Shown piece after piece: positions 8,126 to 17,712 of a DNA stretch of 64,000 bases (its first letter is position 1; each line of letters begins with the position of its first letter). A program made the position numbers and the translations under genes. Origin of the DNA: Micromonospora ureilytica (GTDB lineage: Bacteria > Actinomycetota > Actinomycetes > Mycobacteriales > Micromonosporaceae); contig NZ_JADOTX010000001.1 of NCBI RefSeq assembly GCF_015751765.1, positions 4,154,001 through 4,218,000 of the forward strand, in the 5' to 3' direction. A model generated the notes under the pieces. That model was not told the origin of the DNA. It ran no database searches and saw only the letters and a program-made list of their open reading frames with translations.

Positions 8126-9143
8126 GCGGCACCTCCCCGGGGCTGGCCGGCCGGCGCGGCGGCCATCCGACGCTGGGCGTGCACGTGCCTGACGATGTCC
8201 GCGCTCCAGTCCCCGTCGGTGCGCAGCGGCAGGTGGGTGGCCCCACTGCGGCGCAACGCCTGGTGGACCTGTTCGCGCTGGGCGGTGGCGGCCTCGGCGT
8301 ACCGCTCGCGCAGCCCACGGTCCGATGTGCACACCTCGCGGTGCCGACCGGTCTCCGGGTCGACGAGCGTGATCAGGCCGACGTCCGGTAGTTCCAGCTC
8401 ACGCGGATCGGTCACCTCGATCGCCAGCACCTGGTGCCGGACGGACAGCCGGCGCATGGTCCGTTCCCAGGGCGCCGCCTGGGCGGGTTCGTCGGGCAGG
8501 CCGTCGAGGAAGTCGGAGACCACCACGACCAGCCCCCGCCGGTTGGCGATCCGGTGCAGCGCGTCGAGCCCGTCGGCCAGGTCGGGTGGCCGGGCCGTCG
8601 GCCCCCGCCCCGGCCGGTCGGTGGGCGCGGTGGCACGCGGGGCGGCGAGCAGCGCGCGGAGCAGGGCAAGCAGATGGGTACGCCCGCTGCGGGCCGGAAA
8701 GCGGCGTACCCCGTCGGCGCGCAGCACCTGGGCGCCGAGGCGGTTGCCGATGCCCGCGGTCAGGAAACCGACAGCCGCGACGGCGGCCACCGCCAGTTCC
8801 CGTTTGTCCAGCTCGGCGGTGCCGAACTCCATGCTGGCGCTGCCGTCGACGAGCAGCCAGGTGGTCAGTTCCCGGTCGGCGTCGACCTGCCGGACGTGCG
8901 GCACGCCGGTCCGGGCCGTCACCGCCCAGTCCATCCGTCGGACCTCGTCCTCGCCCGGCCGGTACTCGCGACTGCCGGACGGTTCACTGCCCGGACCGGG
9001 CAGCAGACCGCGGTACTGGCCGTGTAGCAGGCCGTTCAGCCGGCGCGTGACGGTCAGCTCCAGGCGGCGCAGGCGTTGGTCGGGGGCCAGCTCGGCCAGG
9101 CCGGGGTCGGCGGGGGCGCTGGCCGACGCGACGTTCGCGCGTC

Positions 9144-9147
<4 letters not shown>
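8122..9147 (-). CDS. DUF58 domain protein
   Basis: 341 aa. DUF58 proteins carry a VWA-like fold and are encoded next to MoxR ATPases. The signature SREYRPGEDEVRRMDW is present near residue 75, followed by LLVDGSASM, a degenerate MIDAS-like motif (DGSAS). No membrane helices are evident, so it is likely cytoplasmic. It overlaps MoxR upstream by 4 bp (ATGA) and the VWA gene downstream by 4 bp, so the three proteins are probably made in step. The substrate of this chaperone-like system is unknown. Confidence 0.9.
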
Positions 9148-10193
<1,046 letters not shown>

Positions 10194-10478
10194 GGTGCTT
10201 GCTTCCCTGGCACACGCTCGGCAAACGTGGGATTGTGCGGCAGGGACCGGCCCGGAGTGACCGGAATGGGGATGAGCTGCGCGGAAGGGTGACGACCGTC
10301 GCGAGCCTGCCGAGAGGCGGACAAGCGGCGGGTGACCGGCCAGCGGGCGCCCGATCGGCACGAACCGGTCGAGGAGAGCCAGACGCTTCCTGGGCCGCCG
10401 ATCCGGGCGGGCGGCGCGGGCCGGGCAGACAGGGTCCGGCCCCCGCGCCGGAGGCGACGGGGGCCGGGTGTCGGTTGG

Positions 10479-10988
10479 TCAGGGTGTGTGGGTGAGCAGT
10501 GTGAAGCCCAGGTTGGCCGGCGTCCCGGCCGAGTTGCGGGTCTGCACGAAGACCGCGTTGGGTGTCAGCAGTCGCGGGGCGACCGAGACCTCGCCACCGG
10601 GCGGGATGCAGCAGGAGCCGGACAGGGAGAGGGTGGCCAGGAAGGCACCGGCCGAGACCGTGTGACCAAAGATCACCTCGTACTCCCCGACACCGTACTT
10701 GACCACGGTGCCGCCGCCGCGCGCCTTGGTGCCGTTGGAGTTGACGACTGTGAAGACGTTGGTGGCCACCAGTGGGGTGGCCGCACCCGCCTTCAGCGCG
10801 GCCTTCGCCAGACGCGCCGACTCGGCGCTGACCGGCGGCTGGGAGTTCGTGCCGCGTGCCGCCGGCTGGACGGCCTCCTGCGGCGCCTTCGCCGACGGCT
10901 GGGCGATAGCGATGCCCCCGCCGGCGAGACTGAGCGCCAGGACGGCGAACGTGACCGCCGCCACCTTACGTCGGAAGGATGTGCTCAT
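10479..10988 (-). CDS. Secreted protein of unknown function
   Basis: 169 aa, not recognised. It has a clear Sec signal peptide: basic start MSTSFRRK, hydrophobic core VAAVTFAVLALSLAGGGIAIA, likely cleavage after AIA. The mature part has an Ala/Pro-rich linker and a beta-rich C-terminal domain with a Cys-Cys pair (GSCCIPPGG). ATG 10988 follows GGGGGA. It is a single-gene unit with a fairly AT-rich upstream region. Confidence 0.7.
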   Translation of the reverse strand: MSTSFRRKVAAVTFAVLALSLAGGGIAIAQPSAKAPQEAVQPAARGTNSQPPVSAESARLAKAALKAGAATPLVATNVFTVVNSNGTKARGGGTVVKYGVGEYEVIFGHTVSAGAFLATLSLSGSCCIPPGGEVSVAPRLLTPNAVFVQTRNSAGTPANLGFTLLTHTP

Positions 10989-11326
10989 GACAGGTCCCCC
11001 TTGTGTGACCGTGCGAATTCGGCCGACCCGCGGGGCGGGACGGATGACTGCCCATAAATAGGCTTACGACGACAGTTGGACGGGGGAAAGCTGCCTCGCT
11101 CACACCCGAAGAGATTGATTTCTCAGCAATCTGCATCCCATCTGAGCTGGGGTTACTACTCAGAGTTGCGTCGTTTAAGCCAGATGGAACGTAGCACCGG
11201 AAAAAGCCGCCAGTCAATAGTTGATCTCGCTTTTCCGGAGTGTCAACCAGCCGTCAGATAATTGTGAAATGTGAGCGCACCACCATTCATGAAATGGCTT
11301 CGCGGGGCCCGACTAGGATCACCGTC
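10989..11326. other. Intergenic region, AT-richer than its surroundings
   Basis: 338 bp between the secreted-protein gene and the endonuclease-family gene. The lower GC (for example around 11100-11290) is typical of divergent promoter regions here. TAGGAT at 11314-11319 is the probable -10 box of the gene that starts at 11327. I see no RNA gene or convincing ORF. Confidence 0.5.
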
Positions 11327-12313
11327 GTGATCGTCGACGCTCCACCCGCGCACCGAGGTGCCCGGCTCGGCACGGTGTTGTGCTGGCTTGCCGCCGTACC
11401 CACAGCCCTCTGGGCGGCCGTCCGGCTACTCGGCCTGGACCGGGGGCCGTTGGTACAGGCGCTCGCCTTCACGCCGTACGTCGCGGGCGTCAGCGTCCTG
11501 GTCCTGGCCCTCGCGCTCGCCCTACGGCGCTGGTGGCCGGCGGCGCTCGCGGCCCTGGCGGCGGTGGCGTTGCTCGGCACCGTCGCACCTCGGGCGCTGT
11601 CCAACTCTCAGCCGGCGGCGGCCGGGCCGACCGTGCGGCTGCTCACCGCCAATCTGCTCGCCGGTGCCGCCGACGCGCGGACGCTTGTGGAGCTGGTCCG
11701 GCGACACGAGGTGGACGTGCTCACCGTGCAGGAGTTCACACCGGACGCGCAGGCCGCCCTCGATCAGCTCGGCCTCGCCACGCTGCTGCCGCACCGGCAG
11801 CTCAACCCGGAGGTGGGCACCCCCGGCTCCGGGCTCTACTCGCGGTGGCCGATCACCGACGTCGGCGTCCGGCGCAACCTTGAGGGTTGGGGCTTCACCC
11901 AGGCGTACGCGACGGTGTCCGTCCCCGGCGGACCCCCGGTCCGGGTCGAGTCGGCCCACCCCTCGGCGCCCTACGCGCTGGACCAGGTGGGCGCCTGGCG
12001 AGCCGACCTGACCGCCCAACCAGCCGCCACCCCGGACGGTGGCCTGCGGATCCTCGCCGGGGATTTCAACGCGACCCTCGACCACAGTCCACTGCGGGCC
12101 CTGCTGCGCACCGGTTACGTCGACGCCGCCGACGCCACCGGGAAGGGCCTGACCGGCACCTGGGGTCCGTACGACGGTGACCTCATCCCACCGGTCACCA
12201 TCGACCACGTCCTGGTCGACCACCGGATAGCGGTCCGCTCGGTGAAGGTGCTGAACCTCCCCAACACCGACCACCGCCCCGTCCAAGCCACCCTCACCCT
12301 CCCCACCCCCTAA
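11327..12313 (+). CDS. Membrane protein with endonuclease/exonuclease/phosphatase domain
   Basis: 328 aa. Three N-terminal hydrophobic segments (about residues 10-100) are followed by an EEP-fold domain with the expected motifs: LLTANLLAG, the catalytic VQEF (Glu), ILAGDFNATLDHSP, and the C-terminal TDHRPV with its catalytic His. Membrane-tethered members with this layout are common in actinobacteria and may act on lipids, nucleotides or extracellular DNA; the substrate is not evident. GTG 11327 lies 7 nt after TAGGAT and has no Shine-Dalgarno sequence, so the mRNA is probably leaderless; ATG 11294 is an alternative. Confidence 0.87.
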   Translation: MIVDAPPAHRGARLGTVLCWLAAVPTALWAAVRLLGLDRGPLVQALAFTPYVAGVSVLVLALALALRRWWPAALAALAAVALLGTVAPRALSNSQPAAAGPTVRLLTANLLAGAADARTLVELVRRHEVDVLTVQEFTPDAQAALDQLGLATLLPHRQLNPEVGTPGSGLYSRWPITDVGVRRNLEGWGFTQAYATVSVPGGPPVRVESAHPSAPYALDQVGAWRADLTAQPAATPDGGLRILAGDFNATLDHSPLRALLRTGYVDAADATGKGLTGTWGPYDGDLIPPVTIDHVLVDHRIAVRSVKVLNLPNTDHRPVQATLTLPTP

Positions 12314-12331
12314 ACCCCGCCCCCGCCCCGT

Positions 12332-12400
12332 CGATCTTGCACTTTCTGTCCCAGCATCAGCGACAAAAGCCTCATAATGCCAACACAAAGTGCAAGATCG
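12332..12400. repeat. Intergenic inverted repeat between convergent genes
   Basis: Perfect 14-bp arms, CGATCTTGCACTTT at 12332-12345 and its complement at 12387-12400, are separated by 41 bp of less GC-rich sequence. It sits between the convergent EEP gene and cimA and could serve as a bidirectional terminator. In layout it belongs with the other GATC-bearing intergenic palindromes in this window. Confidence 0.65.
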
Positions 12401-12423
12401 CGAGGGTGGGGTTGGGGTGGGGG

Positions 12424-14007
12424 TTAGACAGTGGTGGGGGCCAGGCCGTAGGTGAGGGCGTCTACCAGGGCGTGCCAGCTGGCCTCGACCACGTTGGGGT
12501 GGACGCCGACCGTGGTCCAGTCTCGGCCGCTGCTGTCGGAGGTTTCCAGCAGGACCCGGGTGACCGCGCCGGTGCCGTGGCTGCCCTCCAGGATGCGCAC
12601 CTTGTAGTCGGCCAACTCGAAGTCGCGCAGCTGTGGGTAGTGCCGCGCCAGCCCCACCCGCAGCGCCTCGTCGAGTGCGTTGACCGGGCCGTTGCCCTCG
12701 GCGGTGGCGATCACCCGCTCACCGCGGACCCGGATCTTGACGGTCGCCTCGGAGACCACCGCGCCGTCCTCGCGGTGCTCGACCAACACCCGGTACGACT
12801 CCAGCTTGAACGGTCGGGCCGGGCTGCCCTCCGGCAGCTCGGAGCGGACCAGCAACTCGAAGGACGCGTCGGCCGCCTCGAAGGACCAGCCACCCGCCTC
12901 CAACTCCTTGACCCGCTTGGTGACCCGGGTCAGGGCGTCCGGGCTGCCGGCCAGGTCCAGGCCGAGCTCGCGGCTCTTGAGCTCGACGCTGGCCCGACCG
13001 GCCATCTCGGTGATCAGGATCCGCATGTCGTTGCCCACCACCGACGGGTCGACGTGGTTGTAGAGCAACGGGTCGACCTTGATCGCGCTCGCGTGCAACC
13101 CCGCCTTGTGGGCGAAGGCAGCGGCCCCGGCGTACGCCTGGTGGGTGTCGGGGGCGATGTTGGCGATCTCGGCGATGGCGTGCGAGACCCGCACCATCTG
13201 CGCCAGGCAGCCCTCCGGTAGGACGGGCATGCCCAGCTTGAGTTGGAGGTTGGCGACGACCGCGAAGATGTCGGCGTTGCCCGGGCGTTCGCCGTACCCG
13301 TTGGCGGTGCCCTGCACGTGGCGGACGCCCGCCTCCACGGCGGCGATCGTGTTGGCCACCGCGCAGGCGGTGTCGTTCTGGGCGTGGATGCCGAGCAGCC
13401 CGGCGTCGATCCCCAGCTTGTCGGTCAGGTCGAGGACCGCGGCGGTCACCTGGGACGGCAGCATGCCGCCGTTGGTGTCGCAGAGCACCATCCGCTCGGC
13501 GCCGGCGGCGAGCGCGGTCTGCACCACGGCCGCGCTGTACGCGGGGTCGTGCCGGTAGCCGTCGAAGAAGTGTTCGCCGTCGACGAAGACCCGTCGGCCC
13601 TCGCGGACGAGGTGGCTGACGGTGTCGTGGATCATCGCCAGGTTCTCCGCGCCGGTGGTACGCAGGGCGCGCTCGACGTGCCGGGAGTGGGCCTTGGCGA
13701 CCAGGGCCACCGCCGGGGTCTGCGCGTCCAGCAGGGCGCGCACCTGGGGGTCGTCGGCGACCGGAACACCGGCCTTGCGGGTGGCGCCGAACGCGACGAG
13801 TACGGCGTGCCGCAGGTCCAGCTCGGTCCGGGCGCGGCGGAAGAACTCGGTGTCCTTGGGCACCGCGCCCGGCCAGCCGCCCTCGATGAAGCCGACGCCG
13901 AACTCGTCGAGCAGCCGGGCCACGGCCAGCTTGTCGACCACCGAGTAGGTGAGCCCCTCGCGCTGGGCGCCGTCGCGCAACGTGGTGTCGAAGACCTGGA
14001 ACGTCAT
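12424..14007 (-). CDS. cimA: (R)-citramalate synthase
   Basis: 527 aa. It condenses pyruvate and acetyl-CoA to (R)-citramalate, the first step of threonine-independent isoleucine synthesis; LeuCD and LeuB carry the product on to 2-ketobutyrate. The N-terminal HMGL barrel has FDTTLRDGAQREG, the metal-binding GIHAQND and HKAGLHASA; the C-terminal regulatory LeuA-dimer domain follows. CimA rather than LeuA is favoured by the motif context (GGWPGAVPKD, GYGERPGNAD) and length. ATG 14007 has AAAGGA 7 nt upstream. The frame stays open 31 codons upstream, but that stretch is the attenuator hairpin and cannot sensibly be coding. Expression is probably attenuated through the leader at 14090-14122. Confidence 0.93.
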   Translation of the reverse strand: MTFQVFDTTLRDGAQREGLTYSVVDKLAVARLLDEFGVGFIEGGWPGAVPKDTEFFRRARTELDLRHAVLVAFGATRKAGVPVADDPQVRALLDAQTPAVALVAKAHSRHVERALRTTGAENLAMIHDTVSHLVREGRRVFVDGEHFFDGYRHDPAYSAAVVQTALAAGAERMVLCDTNGGMLPSQVTAAVLDLTDKLGIDAGLLGIHAQNDTACAVANTIAAVEAGVRHVQGTANGYGERPGNADIFAVVANLQLKLGMPVLPEGCLAQMVRVSHAIAEIANIAPDTHQAYAGAAAFAHKAGLHASAIKVDPLLYNHVDPSVVGNDMRILITEMAGRASVELKSRELGLDLAGSPDALTRVTKRVKELEAGGWSFEAADASFELLVRSELPEGSPARPFKLESYRVLVEHREDGAVVSEATVKIRVRGERVIATAEGNGPVNALDEALRVGLARHYPQLRDFELADYKVRILEGSHGTGAVTRVLLETSDSSGRDWTTVGVHPNVVEASWHALVDALTYGLAPTTV

Positions 14008-14025
14008 CAGGATCCTTTCTCGGAG

Positions 14026-14059
14026 CAACAAAAAGACCTCCCGCGGATGCGGGAGGTCT
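14026..14059 (-). terminator. Attenuator terminator upstream of cimA
   Basis: Perfect 11-bp hairpin (arms 14034-14044 and 14049-14059, AGACCTCCCGC type) with a 4-nt loop. On the minus strand it is followed directly by TTTTTGTTG. It lies between the leader peptide stop codon and the cimA start, 19 nt before the latter, so it would end transcription before cimA. A second hairpin of GCGCGC arms lies just upstream and could act as the pause or alternative structure. Confidence 0.85.
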
Positions 14060-14089
14060 GCGCGCTCGGCAGAGGGGAGGGCCGGCGCG

Positions 14090-14122
14090 CTAGGTCGCAA
14101 TAATCAGGACGGTGCTGGTCAC
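14090..14122 (-). CDS. cimA leader peptide (attenuator), sequence VTSTVLIIAT
   Basis: A 10-codon reading frame starting with GTG and ending in TAG, encoding Val-Leu-Ile-Ile in a row, the three branched-chain amino acids. The two Ile codons are ATT, rare in this GC-rich genome, which suits a ribosome-stalling sensor. It lies 83 nt upstream of cimA and directly before the terminator hairpin. A CAGAGT hexamer 7 nt before the GTG fits the leaderless pattern seen across the window. Inference: low charged tRNA-Ile, -Leu or -Val stalls the ribosome and prevents the terminator from forming. A short frame can arise by chance, but composition and position together make that unlikely. Confidence 0.75.
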   Translation of the reverse strand: MTSTVLIIAT

Positions 14123-14324
14123 GCTCGCCACTCTGCCACCCCTCCCCCGAATGTGGGAGGAACAATCCACATGGCGGGATGGTGACTGAGGGTTCGTTCA
14201 CCCCGAACCGCCGCTCGTGATCGGCTTCACAAGCCCACCAGGCCACTCAACGGCGCAAACAGCTATGCGGAAGCATCGGCAACGGATCCAATGATGGCCA
14301 CCGTGCCGTCTGCAAGGAGGACCT

Positions 14325-14501
14325 GTGCTCACCGTCAGTGACCGCTTACCTGAGCACGGACTCACCGCCTGCGGATCGCTGGGCGCCAACAACGCGTCCA
14401 AGACAACCAGCCACACGTCCCACGAGGGCACGTGGCGTGTGGTCTTCGTCGGGCCGATGGACTTCGTCTCCATCAGCCCGACGGAGATCGCCGGGGTTTG
14501 A
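14325..14501 (+). pseudogene. Decayed N-terminal remnant of alkyl hydroperoxide reductase AhpC
   Basis: A 58-codon frame that aligns with the start of AhpC peroxiredoxins: VLTVSDRLPEHGLTACGSL, then EGTWRVVFVGPMDF and ISPTEIAG. In functional AhpC the last block is VCPTEIA; here the peroxidatic Cys is Ser, and the protein stops right after it, where about 130 more residues should follow. A strong AAGGAGG precedes the GTG, and the stop lies 2 nt before the ahpD start. The most likely history is internal deletion and drift of an ahpC that once formed the usual ahpCD operon. It may still be translated and help expression of ahpD; peroxidase activity is not possible. Confidence 0.8.
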
Positions 14502-14503
14502 TC

Positions 14504-15100
14504 ATGGGTCTGGACGCGATCAAGGCGGCCCTGCCCGACTACGCCAAGGACATCCGGCTCAACCTGGGCTCCACCATCGGCGCCTCGACGTTGACCCCCG
14601 CGCAGACCTGGGGCACGGCACTTGCCTGTGCGGTGGCCGCCCGTAACCCGGTGGTACTGCGGGAGATCGCGGCCGACGCGCTCGGGCACCTCGGGCCGGA
14701 GGGTGTCGAGGCGGCCAAGGGCGCCGCGGCGATCATGGCGATGAACAACATCTACTACCGGGCCAAGCACCTCATCGGCGACGACCAGTACGCCTCGATG
14801 CCAGCCCGCCTTCGGATGCAGATCATCGCGAGGCCGGGGGTGGACAAGGGCGACTTCGAGCTCTGGTGTTTCGCCGTGTCGGCCATCAACGGCTGCGGGG
14901 TGTGCCTGGAGTTGCACGAGAAGAAGCTGCGCGGCAGCGGCTTCACCAGGGAGCAGCTGCACGAGGCCCTACGGATCTCCGCCGTGGTGCACGCCGCGGC
15001 GGTCACCCTGGACGCCGAGGCCGCACTGCGCCTCGACCTCTCACCGTTTCCGGCCCCCGACGGCCGGGTAGCTCCTGCGGAGACACGATCTGATCGGTGA
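14504..15100 (+). CDS. ahpD: Alkyl hydroperoxidase AhpD
   Basis: 198 aa. AhpD is a CXXC thiol protein that reduces AhpC and has weak peroxidase activity itself. The active-site set is intact: Glu119, Cys131 and Cys134 in CGVC, and His138, spaced as in the mycobacterial enzyme. ATG 14504 follows the stop of the ahpC remnant by 2 nt, so translation was probably coupled. With ahpC broken here, AhpD either serves another AhpC elsewhere, works alone, or has a different partner. Confidence 0.93.
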   Translation: MGLDAIKAALPDYAKDIRLNLGSTIGASTLTPAQTWGTALACAVAARNPVVLREIAADALGHLGPEGVEAAKGAAAIMAMNNIYYRAKHLIGDDQYASMPARLRMQIIARPGVDKGDFELWCFAVSAINGCGVCLELHEKKLRGSGFTREQLHEALRISAVVHAAAVTLDAEAALRLDLSPFPAPDGRVAPAETRSDR

Positions 15101-15118
15101 CAGTCAGGAGTGAACGGC

Positions 15119-15577
15119 ATGGACAGGATCGATCCGCACGCCACCCACGCCGGGCCGGACCCGCTGCGCGGCGGCGACCAGGGCTCGGTGCCCGGCGGCG
15201 CGCCGGCCGGCACGTTCGACCCCTGGCGCTACCGCGACCAGGCCGGCGTGGCCGACGCCGACCTGGTCGGCTACAAGGTCGAGGCCAGCGACGGTGGAAT
15301 CGGCAAGATCGACAGCGCCAGCCACGAGGTGGACGGCAGCTACCTGGTCGTGGACACCGGGCCATGGATCTTCGGCAAGAAGGTGATGCTGCCGGCCGGC
15401 ACCGTCAACCAGGTCGACCACGACCAGCGCACCGTCTCCGTCGACCGGACCCGGGACCAGATCAAGGCCGCCCCGGAGTACGACGAGACCACCCACAGCG
15501 ACCCGAGCTACCGGGATCAGCTGGGTGGCTACTACGACGAGACGTACGGCGCGCTCCCGCCCGGCACGGCACGGTGA
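15119..15577 (+). CDS. PRC-barrel domain protein
   Basis: 152 aa. The central part (about residues 40-115: LVGYKVEASDGGIGKIDSAS through LPAGTVNQVDH) fits a PRC-barrel, a small beta domain found in RNA-processing and photosynthetic proteins and, in actinobacteria, in many short stress-linked proteins of unknown role. There are no membrane segments. The tail is rich in Tyr and Asp. ATG 15119 is chosen because AGGAG lies 8 nt upstream; the GTG at 15110 overlaps that site. It follows ahpD by 18 bp and is probably co-transcribed with it. Confidence 0.8.
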   Translation: MDRIDPHATHAGPDPLRGGDQGSVPGGAPAGTFDPWRYRDQAGVADADLVGYKVEASDGGIGKIDSASHEVDGSYLVVDTGPWIFGKKVMLPAGTVNQVDHDQRTVSVDRTRDQIKAAPEYDETTHSDPSYRDQLGGYYDETYGALPPGTAR

Positions 15578-15632
15578 CCGTTCGACCCGATGGCCGGTGG
15601 GGCACTGTCCCACCGGCCGTTACCGTGTGAAC

Positions 15633-16403
15633 GTGGACGCCACCGAGGACAACCTCCCGCTTTCGCTCCCCGCCACCTTCAACTTCCGCGACGTCGGTGG
15701 CTACCTCGGCCACGACGACCGATCCGTACGCCGAGGCCGGCTCTACCGCTCCGACTCGCTGCACCGCCTCACTGAGCAGGACCGGGACGCGTTCGCCGCG
15801 ATCGGGATCCGCACCGTCATCGACCTGCGCCGCCCCACCGAGGTGGAGCGGGACGGCCGGGTGCCTGCGTACCAGGGGCTGACCTACCGGCACATCCACC
15901 CGGAGCACGCCGACTGGGCGGGTACGCCGCACGAGGAGGGCGCGAGCCTCGCCCAGTACCTCGCGGACCGGTACGCCGACCTGGCCCAGACCGGCACCGC
16001 CGGGCTGGCGGAGGCGGTCGGGCTGATCGCCGACTCCGCCAACGCCCCGGTGGTGGTGCACTGCGTCGCCGGCAAGGACCGCACCGGCATGGTCTGCGCG
16101 CTGACCCTCGCCGTGCTCGGCGTCGACGACGCGGACATCACCGCGGACTACGCGTTGAGCAGTGCGGCGTCGGCCCGGTACAGCGCCTGGTTGGCCTCCG
16201 TCACCCCGGGCGGTGTGGACGTGCCGGCGCCGTTTTTGAGCTCACCCGCCGAGGCGATGCAGATCTTCCTGAACGAGTTGCGCGAGGGGCACGGCTCGGT
16301 CGAGGCGTACCTGCGTCACGCCGGGGTGACCGACGAGCAGCTCGCGGCGCTCCGCGACCACCTGCTCGACGAGCCCACCAGGGCGAAGTCCACCGACGCG
16401 TAG
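15633..16403 (+). CDS. Tyrosine-protein phosphatase, MptpB-like dual-specificity type
   Basis: 256 aa. The phosphatase P-loop HCVAGKDRTGM has Cys144 and Arg150 (CX5R) with the Lys/Asp typical of the bacterial MptpB-like family, which hydrolyses phosphotyrosine and phosphoinositides. The N-terminal NFRDVGGY and the GRLYRSDSL block are further family marks. GTG 15633 lies 6 nt after TACCGT, predicting a leaderless start; GTG 15627 abuts the -10 box and is less likely. It ends at a strong hairpin shared with the convergent ilvE gene. Confidence 0.9.
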   Translation: MDATEDNLPLSLPATFNFRDVGGYLGHDDRSVRRGRLYRSDSLHRLTEQDRDAFAAIGIRTVIDLRRPTEVERDGRVPAYQGLTYRHIHPEHADWAGTPHEEGASLAQYLADRYADLAQTGTAGLAEAVGLIADSANAPVVVHCVAGKDRTGMVCALTLAVLGVDDADITADYALSSAASARYSAWLASVTPGGVDVPAPFLSSPAEAMQIFLNELREGHGSVEAYLRHAGVTDEQLAALRDHLLDEPTRAKSTDA

Positions 16404-16407
16404 GCCG

Positions 16408-16441
16408 CGCGCCGGCCCGTCCACATGGACGGGCCGGCGCG
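16408..16441. terminator. Bidirectional terminator between the phosphatase and ilvE genes
   Basis: Sixteen paired bases (arms 16408-16423 and 16426-16441, GGCCCGTCCA against TGGACGGGCC). It lies between two convergent stop codons, so it can serve both strands. There is no T-run. Confidence 0.8.
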
Positions 16442-16451
16442 GCGACGGAGG

Positions 16452-17549
16452 TCAGAGGACCCGCTGCACCCAGCCGTGCGGGTCGGCCGCCTTGCCACGC
16501 TGGATGTCGACCAGCTGCTGACGCAGGGCCATGGTGACCCGGCCGGGCTCGCCACCACCGATCAGGAACTCGCCGTCCGGGAAGCGGACCCCACCGATCG
16601 GGGTGACCACCGCGGCGGTGCCGCAGGCGAACACCTCCCGGAGGCGACCGCTGGCGGCGTCGGCCTGCCAGTCGGCGAAGCTGACCGCCCGCTCCTCGAC
16701 CGGGTGCCCGGCCTCCCCGGCCAACGTGAGGATGGCGTCGCGGGTGATGCCCGGCAGGATCGTGCCGCCCAGCGGCGGGGTGACCACCGTGTCGTCGTCG
16801 TAGACGAAGAAGACGTTCATGCCGCCCAGCTCGTCGACGTACCGGCGCTCCACCGCGTCCAGGAAGACGACCTGGTCGCACCCGGCCTCGATGGCCTCCG
16901 CCTGGGCCGCCAGCGACGCGGCGTAGTTGCCGCCGCACTTGGCCGCGCCGGTGCCGCCGGGCGCCGCCCGGGTGTAGTCCGGGGAGACCCAGACGGTGAC
17001 CGGCTTGACGCCACCGGTGAAGTACGAGCCGGCCGGTGAGGCGATCACCAGGTAGAGGTACTCGTTGGCCGGGCGGACGCCGAGGAAGACCTCGCTGGCG
17101 AACATGAACGGTCGCAGGTAGAGGCTGCCGTCCTCGCCGGTGGGGATCCACTCCTGGTCGATCTCGATGAGCTTGTGCAACGAGTCGACGAACACCTCCG
17201 GCGGCAGCTCCGGCATCGCCATCCGCTGCGCGGAGGTGACGAAGCGAGCCGCGTTGGCGTCCGGCCGGAACATCGTCACGCCGCCGTCGGCGGTCCGGTA
17301 CGCCTTCAACCCCTCGAAGATCTCCTGCGCGTAGTGCAGCACCGCGCTGGCCGGGTCCATCGGGATCGGCCCACGGGCCTCCACCCGGGCGTCGTACCAG
17401 CCCTTGCCGTCGGCGTAGCGGACGGTGACCATGTGGTCGGTGAAGACGCGGCCGAAACCCGGGTTGGCCAGCAGGGCGGCCCGGTCGGCGGCGGATACCG
17501 GTGCGGGATTCGGACGGATCTCGAAGTCGAGCTTGTCACCACCGCTCAT
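16452..17549 (-). CDS. ilvE: Branched-chain amino acid aminotransferase
   Basis: 365 aa, fold-type IV PLP enzyme that makes the final transamination for Leu, Ile and Val. The PLP lysine is probably Lys204 in [22 protein letters not shown] and [10 protein letters not shown] flank the active site, and [18 protein letters not shown] lies near the C-terminus. The length fits the long actinobacterial IlvE. ATG 17549 has GGGAGG about 11 nt upstream. It is a single-gene unit, transcribed in the same direction as leuB upstream of it with about 160 bp between. Confidence 0.96.
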   Translation of the reverse strand: MSGGDKLDFEIRPNPAPVSAADRAALLANPGFGRVFTDHMVTVRYADGKGWYDARVEARGPIPMDPASAVLHYAQEIFEGLKAYRTADGGVTMFRPDANAARFVTSAQRMAMPELPPEVFVDSLHKLIEIDQEWIPTGEDGSLYLRPFMFASEVFLGVRPANEYLYLVIASPAGSYFTGGVKPVTVWVSPDYTRAAPGGTGAAKCGGNYAASLAAQAEAIEAGCDQVVFLDAVERRYVDELGGMNVFFVYDDDTVVTPPLGGTILPGITRDAILTLAGEAGHPVEERAVSFADWQADAASGRLREVFACGTAAVVTPIGGVRFPDGEFLIGGGEPGRVTMALRQQLVDIQRGKAADPHGWVQRVL

Positions 17550-17712
17550 CGCGCTGACCTCCCTGCGGAACAACGGCATGCGGGACCGCACACCGACATG
17601 GCTGTGCCAGAAACTTACCCCGAACGGTCGTTCAGAAGGTAGCGCCGGTCGGGCGAGGCGGACAGCCCCGGGCAGACCGACGCCGGGTCGGTCGCCCCTC
17701 GGGCCGGGACGG

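Noticed and set aside
14008..14100. In-frame N-terminal extension of cimA by 31 codons
   Set aside because: It would translate through the terminator hairpin and T-run; the ribosome site AAAGGA fits ATG 14007.
14198..14962. Minus-strand frame of 254 codons over the ahpC remnant and ahpD
   Set aside because: Antisense to clear AhpD; low-quality composition.
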